Positions 39,201 to 51,500 of a DNA stretch of 64,000 bases are shown one piece after another; within the stretch, counting starts at the first letter, position 1, and each line of letters starts with the position of its first letter. The notes beneath the pieces are model-generated. The model had not been told where the DNA came from. It saw only the letters and a list, made by a program, of their open reading frames with translations, and searched no databases. Both the position numbers and the translations under genes were made by a program. This DNA comes from Scolanthus callimorphus (Eukaryota > Cnidaria > Anthozoa > Actiniaria > Edwardsiidae): positions 8,458,371 to 8,522,370 of the forward strand of contig CM066912.1 of the NCBI GenBank assembly GCA_033964015.1, written 5' to 3'.

Positions 39201-42200
39201 CCTGTGTCATGACGAGTTTGCCCTCCCAAGTGTTGATGCGATCCTCGAATGGCTTCTTGAATGGCGAGAAGGACATGCTTTGCGTCATGACGATGTGATC
39301 GTCAAGCAGCTGAGAGCAGTCGTCGCTGACTTTCATGATAAACGTACCAGTTTCCTTGTATGGCAAGACCTCGAGGAGCAAAGGCTTCCATTCACTCTCC
39401 ATCTTATCTAGGCCTGTGGTGCAAAACAAGACTGGGTGTAAATACAAACTGCAAAACGAACTGCAAAACACCTATTGAAACGCAAGAAACATTTATGTAT
39501 CAAATCAAATTTTCCTGTCTTTTGCATTTGTCCTCCACACATACAGACCTATTCAACGGAGTATTCTTTGTCGGGAATATCTCTCAATCGACAATGGGAC
39601 AGAACAAAACGGATGTAAAATTATCCAGGATGTTTTACCCTTGGGCTCGTTTTTTGAAAAACCTTAGCATAATGCTGACTCCGAAAAGTGTTGCCTATAA
39701 AAAAATTAGTTAGGCTTCTCCGGAATAGGCCATTCGCAGCTGATCAGTCATGTGCTTGTTATATCGCTAGGAGCCTTGATGTCTTGTCTCATTAAATTAT
39801 TATTTTCTTTTATACTCACTCAAGTTCAAAGACAAAAGATAATTTCATGAGAGTAAGGCAACAAGGGCCAAAAAGTCACCATTTGGGAAAAAGGAATATG
39901 GACGTCAGGATTTCCAAGAGAGGGTCAAGCAATGACTGAGGGCAAACAAACGTTTTAGCTGACTTTAAATTGAACTGATAACGTGGCATATTCGAAGGTA
40001 ATTGACCAAATTGTTTATAAGCACTTTTTGATAATAACTCTAAGCGATTGGTAACTCTCGAAAGTAGTAATTATGTAAAGTACCTTGGTGTCTTAATTGA
40101 TAGCAATTTAAACTGGAAGAATCATATTAACCATGTTACATTGAAAATTAGTAAAACTGTAGGTATCATCTCTAGATAAGGCACACAGTACCACTAAGCG
40201 TTTTGATGAGCCTTTACAGGTCGTTAATTCTACCTTACCTCTCTTACGGTATTGTTGCTTGGGGGCGTGCTGCTAATAAGTACATAAATAAACTACTTGT
40301 TCTTCAAAAAACGGCTTTGAGACTAATGCATTTTGCGCATAGACAGCAACACGCAATTCCCCTTTTCCTGGCAACTGATTTTTTGCCTATTCACATGATT
40401 TATTTTAAAAAGACGGCATGTCTTATGCACGACATCTCAAACAATACCGCCCCAGTTTTAATACAAAATCTATTTACCAAATCCCATGATGTGCATAACT
40501 ACAACACGCGATCTGCTTCTAGTGGAAATTTTCAGATTCAGTCTTCTAGACTTGAATTACAAAAAATTGTCATTTTCTCGATCCGGTCCTGTTCTATGGA
40601 ATTCTTTGCCAGTAAATTTGCGCAATCAAACTAAGAAAACCTTCAAAAATGATTTACATGTCTTGCTTACAAAACTATTTTTATCGGAGGATATGTATAT
40701 TGGTGTCCAGGATATCGTTTCAAAAATACAGAAAATGAGATAAATTATTTAATAATATTAACAAAATACAATTACTGAAAAAAAAAATGAAAAGAAAAAG
40801 AAAGAGAAAGGAAAGAATTGATAAATTTAGGTAGATAAGACGAAAGAGACGAAATACGAGAGGAATAATGTAATAATATGATCTGTTATTATTATTTTTT
40901 TTCTCCAGCTTCCCGCCCCGATTAGCTTTATGCTATTTGCGGGTTGACTGATTACTATATTATATGTTTTATATTGGAAATAATAAAATATTGTATTATT
41001 GTAGCACGTCAAAATATTACAGATCAGATACGTTTCATTTTTTTTTTTTTTGCTCTTCAGCCACGTGACAGACGAACTGCAAAAGGTCTATTAAAACGCC
41101 AGAAAAAAGTATGTATCACATTTTCCTGACTTTTACCCTAGTCGTCCACACCCACACACATCTCCCCATACAGACCTGTTCAGCCAAGTACTCTTTGCCG
41201 GCACTATCTCGAATCGACACTTATCAACATCACACATCTCTCCATACAGACCTGTTCAATGGAGTACTCTTTGCCGGCACTATCTCGAATCGACACTTAT
41301 CAACATCACACATCTCCCCATACTGACCTCTTCAGCCAAGTACTCTTTGCCGGCACTATCTCGAATCGACACTTATCAACATCACACATCTCCCCATACT
41401 GACCTGTTCAATGGAGTACTCTTTGCCAGCAATCTCTCCAATCTTAGCAATCACATCAATGTGTTCTGTAGACCCATGTCCAGGCATTTTGTGAAGGTGA
41501 GCTGGGCATTGGCGACCACAGGGAAACCAAGGTCCTTGGAGAGCTGTGAAAAATGTTGAGAGTTAGTACGTCGCTCGATGACACCGGTGTAACCATTCTT
41601 GACAAAAGGTCCACCATGCAAACGATTGGTAAAGTCACCTCTCACTATTTTCACCGAGGAATTTACCGCGAAGATTAAACGTGCGAAGTTAAACATGCTT
41701 GTAACTCCCAAGGGTAATCAGTAGTTTATTTGCGAGCAGCCACGTCAGTCTTTCTTGCCTATATAAAGGATTTCTGACATGAATTCAGGTCTTTTCGACA
41801 CATCTTCGCAAACCGGTAAGTCCTAAAATCTTTTCTCCCATACGTTTTGCCAGCGCTACGTCGCCGAAGCCTCTAGGCGGTCTTATTTTGCCTTATGTGT
41901 GGGTTCTTATGTCTATGTCTTTTAAGCGTGGTTCTACAGAGCGTTAAACTTCGAACATACTCCAACAGTGCATGCAATATTATTATTCTCGTATTCTCGC
42001 GCTTGTTATTTTCGCTCTGACTCCTCTCTCTTTAGTTTTAGGTCAGTTTGATGAGCATGTGGATCATTATCTGGAAGCTTTAGCGGCAGCACCAGCTCCT
42101 GGTGAAGCTGCCGCCGTTGCTCCACAAAACCTTCCACCGGTAGAGAATAATAACGAGGTAATTTCGTTCATGGACTTCGCCCTCGTATTTTAGCCCGTTT

Positions 42201-42538
42201 ATTTCCACGTGTTATCTGTTTTGCATCGTCAGGCCCTTCGCTCTTACATCCTCTTTAGCCCACAATTTCTACTCCGTTTATGACTTCCTTACGCGTCCAG
42301 TTTTTAAAATGTTTACTCATAACGCTGTTCTTTAGTTTCATACGATTTTGTATAAGGAAAGTGTTGGGCCTCAGTTATAAGGCAACATGTATGTTATGTA
42401 TGAAACGTTATTTAGACATATAACTTTTAATCCCCCCACTCCTACCAGTCCATCACCCTATCCCCTCTACCCATCACCCCCCCCCCCTACCTACCCATCA
42501 CCCCCCCCCTACCTACCCATCCCCCTCCCCCCTACCCT

Positions 42539-42586
<48 letters not shown>

Positions 42587-45500
42587 TACCACTCGAAGTC
42601 TTAGGCATGTTAGAAGGCAAGTGTCGGACCTGTCAGAAGGCGACGTGATTGAGACAATACTCCACCCACCTACCCCTTGAGGTACGAGGCCTGTGAGAAG
42701 GCAATTATCGGACCTGTTAGAAGGCGACGTGATTGAGACAATACTCCACCCACCTACCCTTTGAGGTACGAGGCCTGTGAGAAGGCAAGTGTCGGACCTG
42801 TTAGAAGCCGACGTGAAAACCATAACATCCCCCCCCCACCTCAAAAGTAAAAGTATGAGGCTGTGAGAAGGCAAATGTCGGACCTGTCAGAAGGCGACGC
42901 ATTACGATCCCCCCCTTCCTCCCCCCTCAATTAGAGGCCTGTTAGTAGGCAATTGTTGGCCCTAATATAAGCAACGCTTACCCCCTCCCTACTTTTTTCC
43001 CCTACTATTTTCACCGAGGAATTTACCGCGAAGATTAAACGTGCGAAGTTAAACATGCTTGTAACTCCCAAGGGTAATCAGTAGTTTATTTGCGAGCAGC
43101 CACGTCAGTCTTTCTTGCCTATATAAAGGATTTCTGACATGAATTCAGGGCTTTTCGACACATCTTCGCAAACCGGTAAGTCCTAAAATCTTTTCGACCC
43201 TCCCACCTCCCCTTCGGCGACGTAGCACTCGCACCACTAGTCTCCTAGCTGCTCATTGCCTCGACAAAATCGGTTTCCCATAACTTAACATCGCCGAGAC
43301 AATGAGTGGCGGATTTATCGGTGAAAATGGTTTACTATTTAAATCTAAGCTTTCTCAGTTCTTGTTAGGCAGACAATAATCATTTTTCTTTTTTCCTTTT
43401 TTCTTATCTGTCTTCTGTCCTCTGTACTTTAACAAACAAACAAACAAACAAACAAACAAACAAACAAACAAACAAACAAAACAAACAAGAGGCAAGCACC
43501 ATAACACTGTGCCACGTATGCTCTCCTACTGAATGGGGTCACTATATCACTTGCGTCGCTAACATACCTGTTCCCAATGCCTGCTTCTCATGCCTGGATT
43601 CCTCAAGGCCTGGATCAACGGGACGTACGGCTTGAAAGCGTCTATCTTATCTTTCACTTCCTGAGCCACTTGCTGACATGCTGGAATCTCCTTGAAGTGC
43701 TTGTAGCACTTGAATATGGTCTTGAAGGAGTTGCTGACGTTCTGTAAAAAAATAGGCACGCAAAGCATGCACGTGGCTTATTGGTATTTGGTTTATCATG
43801 ACCGCAGCTAGCCGGGGCAGATTGTCTCCACGCTTTATCGCAACGAAACAACGAAAAATTCCCACGAAACGTAGTTGAGCGGAAAGTTGTTGACTTCGAG
43901 TAATTTAGCGCTGCTGACGAATTTCACGACTGTCTCGCTTCCAGGCAGATGTTACACGAGACAACTTTTAAGATATTCGTCATTTTGTGTTGCAAGATTT
44001 TGACGTGGCTTAATGTTGCCGAGTGAAATGTTGCGCGGAAAGTTGTCTGGTGCCAAATACTACCATTTGCGTCCATCCATGAAGCATGACGATTTTTTCG
44101 CGAAGGTTTACTTCTCAAACGTGCACGTTTTGCCGAGAAGTAGTCACGTTTCTCGCTCACTGATTGGCTGACAAATGACGGACGAATGACGGTCAAATCT
44201 GCAGCCAACCAGCGAGCGAGAAACGCGACAACTTTTCCACAAAAACTGCACGTTTGAAAAGTAACCCTTCGCGAAAAAATCGTCAAGCTTCATGGATTTG
44301 GGCAAATGGTAGTATTACAAGGCAAACGACGTTTCGCACAACAACGTATCGAGGAAAGTTTTTGTTGCGAGTTGTCCCGTGTAACATTGTGCTACATGCA
44401 TGACACAAACAGTACCTGCTCAAGTTGTTCGGCATCGATAGTGGTCAGAGGGTCATTCATCCAGCTGTCGTACCATTTCTGCCAGTCAGACGCCGTAAGC
44501 CACATGTTCTTGAAAGGCTCGAAGTCTTTGATAAGGCGACCAAGCTTTTCGTACTATAAAGGAGAGTAAAACAAAACAATTATCAATAGCAACTAAAAAC
44601 AAGTAACGAAACAATACGATTTGAGGTAAACAGCAGATGAACGGTGACCAAAGATATGAATCTCACGAGGAGCGTAGTCAAATGCAGGACATGGCTATGT
44701 TTTATAAGATAAACTTCGGCCTAGTGGGAATACCCTTCCCTGTTGACATTCAAGAGCCCATGTCAGCCACTCCTTTGTTATTGTTTTCGTTCAATTTAGA
44801 AGACAAATTGCGTGTAGAAATCTCTAAATAATCTCTAAACAACATTTCAGATTTGATTTACCAAATTAAATCGAGAACATTGCTCTATATTCTCTAAATC
44901 AGCCGATGGAAATGGATGCTTTCTCCGACTTGGTATGTTGCTATACTGTCAAAATGGCGGCTGACACAGGCTCTTTCAGCCGGCTCAGCCCGCTCATATT
45001 GACGACCTAACACTACTGTAAATGCACATACGATTTCGTTCTTTGTTAGGTCTGTTGGAAGCAGCATGGAAAAGCCTCCCGCAATGTTTCTTCCTCGACC
45101 CTCCTTTCATGAGCTTTAAAGAGGCACTCACACGCTTGCCCGACAAGCAAATAATTCAAATCGCAATCCAATTCCATCCTCTTCACAATAGATAGACACT
45201 ATGATTTTAATAAACCTGGAGAGTTATTTTGTTATTGCCGGTAAACTTAATGTATTCTTGGTGATTAGAATTAGACTTATTTTTGACAGGTTGTACAAAA
45301 ATTAAGCGTGCGAGTGCCCCTTTAATACGTACCGAGGTAACGGGTAGGTTGAATAGCCTCTCTCTGTTGTTGTAGGTCTGCGCAAGCTGTTGACACTCCT
45401 TGAGTTGCTTCACAAGCCGCCTCACTTCATTCCCAACCTCGTGCGCTTTGCTTATGTCCGTGTGCGCAGCAAACCCGGCCACAGCCATGTTAAGCGAGTC

Positions 45501-48500
45501 AAGCCTGTCTTGGAATGTATTCTGATCAGAAAGGAGGTTCTTCTGAAAGCGTTCCTCGTCAGCTTCGAGGGCCTGTTCCGTAGCCTCCATTTGTTGGTTG
45601 ATCTTGTGTGGCCAGCCAATACATGTCCACCTTTGGAATAAAATGTCCAAGGGAGGATAAGCACTAGGTAATAATCAATCTAGGCAATAGAGTACTCAAG
45701 TGATGACGTCACACACAAAAAAAACAAATTTTCGATTTAGCAGTATTTGTCCATTGATTTAGAAAGGACATATCGAATGAATGCTACACACCAAAAATAA
45801 GGCAAATCGGTTGCAACGACCGAGATATGGCCCGCTGAATACATAATTTTCTTCAACAAATCACTGTATTTTTGGTTCTGTTCATAAAGTTTTGAACTGT
45901 GTCTGAAATGCAGTGATTTGTTAAAGAAAATTATGTATTCAGCGTGCCATATCTCGGTCGCGTTTCAACCGATTCGCCTCATTTTTTGCATGCATCGTTC
46001 TTTGGAGCTGGTCTTTCATTATTTGTGGACTAAAATCTGAATGTAGAAATTTTTCAAATTTGTGACGTCACACTTGAGTACTCTATAGATTAGCTTTGGA
46101 CACGGACTGGCTATCTGAAATATATCGGCACCACTGGAAAGAGCGTCCCTGACTGGAATAACCTACCTGACCATCTACGCAATGTCCACTAAAACCTTAT
46201 TTGAGGCCTAATTGGCTAAGATCGACATTGCAGCCCTTATCTCTCATAGCCACTACTACGATTGAGGTGACGGGCGCCCAAAAACTAATGCTTCAATTTT
46301 TGCTGCTGTGAGAGAGCGCCTAACTCTAGTGATACGAGGGACATACTTAGCCGAGAAGTCATCCGCTGATATGTTATAGTTGAACTCCTCGATGAGTTCA
46401 TAATCAACCATAGCCTTGTCGATCAGCTCTTGGTTCTTCTTCAACAAGTCCGGGATGGTCTTCATGTATTCCCTCTGCTCCGCCAGCTCCTCGATGCTGT
46501 TTGGTTTATCGTACAAGCGTCGGGCAATGAACTTGAACTCCTCGCATACCTGCAAGAACAGGAACACTTGGAAAAGGATGCACTGCCTTTGTAAAATCGT
46601 GAATAATACTACGGATCTCACCGAACTGTCGCACTGCCTTGAAAATTCACGCCGCCACCACACCCACAAACGTCAGCGACTCCGCCTACATTCGTCCGTG
46701 TTTTGTCTAGATTGTAACATAACTGTTTTGTCTGGTGTCGTTTTTTGGCGGTGAATGTTGCTGAATGTGTTCAGAGATTGAAATTAACTTATTTTCTTTG
46801 TCGCCAGCTGGCGACAAAGTGCTAACAACCGGTCGCCTGAACTATAACTTTTGGTCGCCAGGTGTCATAACTGGTCGCCGGAACATAACTTTTGGTCGCC
46901 AGGTGTCATCAAACTTGAAAAGAGTACACAATATATTTGGTCGCCATTCAATTTTTGTCGCCAAATTTTTGTCGCCCAGCACTGATGCAACCACGTGGTC
47001 GCAATTCCAGCCCTGAGTGTCTCGTTTCGACACTCATCTGAAACCCGCTCTAAATTTACAAACACACGCCAAAGAGTCAAAACGTCATCAGTGTATACCT
47101 CATCTGCCTGTTTCCTGAGTTTCTTTGCCAGGAGTTCAATCACAGCATTAGCCAGAGACTTTCTCTTCTTGGCCAGGTTTTTCTTGATCCCGTCTGTAAG
47201 TACCCAGTACGGACCAATCACAATACTGGACGGCAGGGTGTTCTCCAGGGCCTCCTTGTCGTTCAGATGGCGCTCGATCTCTTGTTTGACTTCAGCTGCC
47301 GAGTGTTCCTCAGAGTCGTACTCCCTAGGGACAAAAACAGGAAAAACCTGTCAACTAGCCTGCTTGTCGGCAACCAATCTTTATTTACACAAAAACTCCT
47401 AAGGATTTTAAAACTAAACATTTATATTAAGGAGAGGATTTTTGCGCTTGCCGGAGTTTCCCGCGATAAAAAGGTTTTCCCGCGATAAATAAGGTTTTCC
47501 CGCGATAAAAAGGGTTTCCAGCGACAAAAAGGGTTTCCCGCGATACAATACCATCTATCGCCTGCAAGCAGGCTGATCGTACCCGTCAATCCACTGAATG
47601 ATTTTGAAATGTGACCTCCAACTTTACATTCAAGTATTTTCTTGATTTTATTTCAATAGCAGCTTAACTTTTCAATGTCTCCAATTTCTCACGGACAAGA
47701 GATTGAAAGTAGACTTTCTATTCGTAGCTTAGCAAATTTCGCGTGTCACACGCCAAAAAAGGCGGAAACTTAGGCGGGAAAAATTCAGATTTGTTCAGTT
47801 GAGGGTAGAGATTGATCTTTGTCAGCATTATTTTCGACTGGGGGAAACCTTATATTAAGCCGGGAAAATACGAGGCACAAAATTCCTCAACTTGCCGCGC
47901 AATATTGTTGCGTTGCAAGTCCTCTATTTGTCTTCTATTTTCATCAAATGATCATCAAATGATCACACATGCGAGCCCAGGTTGATTTTGCCCCTTAACA
48001 TCTCATTTCTACCGGCAAAATGTTGCCCGACAAGTTGTGTGTTTGATAAAAAACGAGCAACAAAGCCAGAATGTGTGGCTCAAAGTAGACCTGCGCTCTA
48101 CTTCCCGCAAGAACTTTTACAACTTGAAACAAATGTTTTTGTTGCATGACAAGTTGTGGCGTGAGTGAAAAACGCGCGACATCGATCCAAAACTTGCAAC
48201 CAACAGTGTTGCGCGACAAGTTGAGGGATTTTGTGTCTCGTATTTCCCCGGCTTTAGCCACTTACTCGAGGTACTGATTGATGTCCAGGTTGTGCAGGTC
48301 AAGGTATTTCTCGTACTGTTTAGCATACGCCCTGAGCGGAACAAGAGACTTCTTCATTGCATCCCGTACTGCCTCTCTCAGTCGTACCACCTCGGGCTCG
48401 TTCTCCCCTACAGACTCCAGCAAGGGCGTGCCACTCCAAAACAAGCCTTCTAGAACCATCTTCTCAAGCTGAGGAACGTTCTGAAACAAAACCGTGATGC

Positions 48501-51500
48501 ATGTTGCTTAGACCAAATACGCCTAGCCAATCATATACGAGAGAAATAACAAGTTGCAGCTGAATGGTTTCCCCGTTAGCCAATTACAATCCAAGTAAAA
48601 CCACTAGCACGCGGAGAACACGTTTCTTTGTAATCAAGCCAAGTACAATAACTGTCACGCGGCGAGCACGTGATCACTAAATACAAAGCCACTACCACCC
48701 AATGAACACGTGACTGGTGTCTTTGTGATCAAAGCCAAGTACAATAACTATCACGCGGTGAGCACGTGATCACTAAACACACACCGCGCTTGGTGCAAAA
48801 TGTGATAGAAATGAGCGAATGTTGTTGTTTATGATTATGAATATCATCAGAAAACTTTCTTATTTTCGTTGCTAACCTACCTTTGTCGCCAAGATGCCCT
48901 TGTCAAACAAGGTGATGATGGTACGACAGAAGGTGTCCAAATCGGTGCTGTAGGTGACAGTGCCCTTCTCCATCATCAGATCCAACATGAAAGCGCATTC
49001 TTCTTTGGCCTTGAAAAGGATTAACACATGTATGAGTGACGGATAGCAGAATAGAGCGGATTGTAGAGGAGTGTTAAATACTAAACGCAAAATAAATGGA
49101 AGATTCCACCTCGCGCGCCAGGGTCCTCGCCTCACCTCCCCCAGGGGAAGGAGGAAAGGGACCCTGGATTGAGGGGGTGGGGGGTATATTCACATGCCCA
49201 AGCCGTGTCCCACAACTACCAGAATGCAGCGCGCGCTTTTTTAACAGTTTGCTCGACAAATGTCCCACATCTACCGACATGCAGCGCGCGCGTGCGTGCG
49301 TTATAGCTGGAATCGTCCAATTCACCCTTTCTCCGCCTTGGTGTGTTGCTATGCTGTGAAAATGGCGGCTGACACAGGCTCTTTAACCTACCAGATTGTT
49401 ACAAATTTAGAGTATTTCGGGGTCTTTCTTGGTGTTGCAAGATGTATTGTATTTTTGATTGGAGCTATTTTATTCCATCTTATTGTTTCGTTCTACGGTT
49501 TTTTGTCTTCTAATGTTTTTATGCCTCTGGTGCCTTGCAACACCAAGAAAGAGCCGTATTTCGTATATTATCGAGCGGATGGAGTTGGATTGCGAATTGA
49601 TTAGTCTACTGGTAAGGATGAACAGTTTTCAAACTTTCAAACTCAACCCAAGCAGCAGTAGAAAAGTTCCTAGTAAACCAAGCCGGGAATCGAAAGCCAG
49701 ACACAGAGATGAGAGGCAAACGGCTCAGACCATTCAGCCACACGTGCTTCCCAGAACAGAAACTGATGTTGCGTTATTGTTACAACTAAACCGTTGCATC
49801 GCCACCCACGTTTTCAAAAACCTCAAATTTTGTCTTGATTTTTGACTTTGCTGTTCCGACAATCAAACTATCTGAGCCAATGAAACTCTTGCCCTGTTTC
49901 GCCTAGTGCAGTGAACTGGTTTCCCTCTGAACTAAAACCAGACAACGTCGCGACGGAAAGCCAGGCTACTGCACTAGGCGAAACAGGGCAAGAATCTGAT
50001 TGGGTTATAAGATTTGACTGGCGGAACAGCAAAGTCAAAAACAAATAGATGTTTTGAAAGCGCGGACCGCGATGCAACGATTTTAAGCAATTATTGGATG
50101 AGGTTTTGTGATCTCCAGAATAAACAATGTCGAGACAGGTGGAATCAGGCGAGGCCGTGAGGCCGAGCCTGATTCCACTTGGCGAGACATTGTTTACTCT
50201 GGAGATCACAAAAACCGAATTCAATAATTGTTTTATTATACATTGATTCAGTAAAAATACTTTTTTTTCTGACAAGCAATTTATTTTACACAAGCGCCTT
50301 GTTAGAATAGGGAAAGTGCTCTAGTCCCATGATGCATTGCGCGCGTATCAAGAATCAGCTAGCTGATTCTTGAAGAATCAGCATGCTGATTCTTGAAGAC
50401 CCTCAAAGTGCGTGATTCCCAAAGTAAAGCGTGCGCTCTTAGCCAATCAGAATCGATATAGCGAGTACAATGTATAATAATAGCTGTAAAAGACTTACTT
50501 GTAAGGGCTAGTTAGAATGTCAGTGCCCCAGTCCAAATCATCAGCGAGTTCGATTGTACTGATGCATGCATCCATGATCATATTAGTGAAAGCAGCCAGG
50601 GAGTCTTGGACAAGGTACCGTAGAGAATCCTAATTAAGAGAGATTGTTTTAGAACTTCGAGCAATTTGAACAAGAAGCGGCAAAAATATTGTTACTCAAA
50701 AGAAAGCAATCTTTTGATTTGGCTTCGATAATTTTTTCGTCCCTCCAAACAATTCTCATGGGAATCGGAGAAATTAAAATTCAAAGTTCATAGAAATGTT
50801 GCATTTAGCAGGATCTTTTTTGCGAATGGCAATCCTTTATATATATCTGTATTGTTTTAGAAAACTGGTTAACGGTCCAAGGAATAGTTTTCTATCTAAC
50901 CGAAAGATGCTCATTTTATCATTGCACTTTCGTCCGCTCTTTGCTGTTTACTACCATTTTGATCTACCGTGATGCGTGACGCTAACTAGGTTTTGAAAAG
51001 TTTACATCGCGGAACTTTCAAAGTAGAACAATCATATTCAATAACGACAAAGGGGGCGGGGAGGAACTATAATGTTTCACGTGGGAAAAATCTACATCTT
51101 CAGTGGGCAAAGCGTTTACGTGCCGATAGAAAAGTTTCCATCGGTGTACATCACATCAAAACTTCAGTACATGCCACAATTGATTGCAGTAATGGGGCTT
51201 CCAAAAATTAATAACGGCTGAAAGAAAGCTAGGAACGGCATCTTCGAAATAGTAGTACGCCTTTGTTCCTTGCCCGTTAGCATACGTAGAAATTGCGTCA
51301 AGAGCGCGCAAATGAAAAAATATACAAACGAAGGCCGGGAATCCATGAAGATGTCCCGTATCTTTGATCATTCCGAGCTTAGTGTTACCCAGGTGATATG
51401 CTTCATAAAGCCCTTGTGAGTGTTACTCCAGGCCTGACCGCAGTCATGCCTAAGGTGTCATGCTTCATGAAGCATTTGTGAAAGACAGAATACAAAACAA

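Noticed and set aside
42387..42874. Poly-Pro and poly-Gly frames
   Set aside because: They derive from the poly-C tract and the ~85-bp repeat; no conserved sequence is present.
41644..43195. LTR retrotransposon formed by the two 192-bp direct repeats
   Set aside because: The ends are not TG...CA, no target duplication, primer-binding site or retroelement protein lies between; a simple segmental duplication fits better.
49009..50499. Non-standard splice site between exons 10 and 11
   Set aside because: At first the frame seemed to need a non-GT-AG intron, but the normal junction gives KPKKNAL, matching the family; the break is a missing T inside exon 11.
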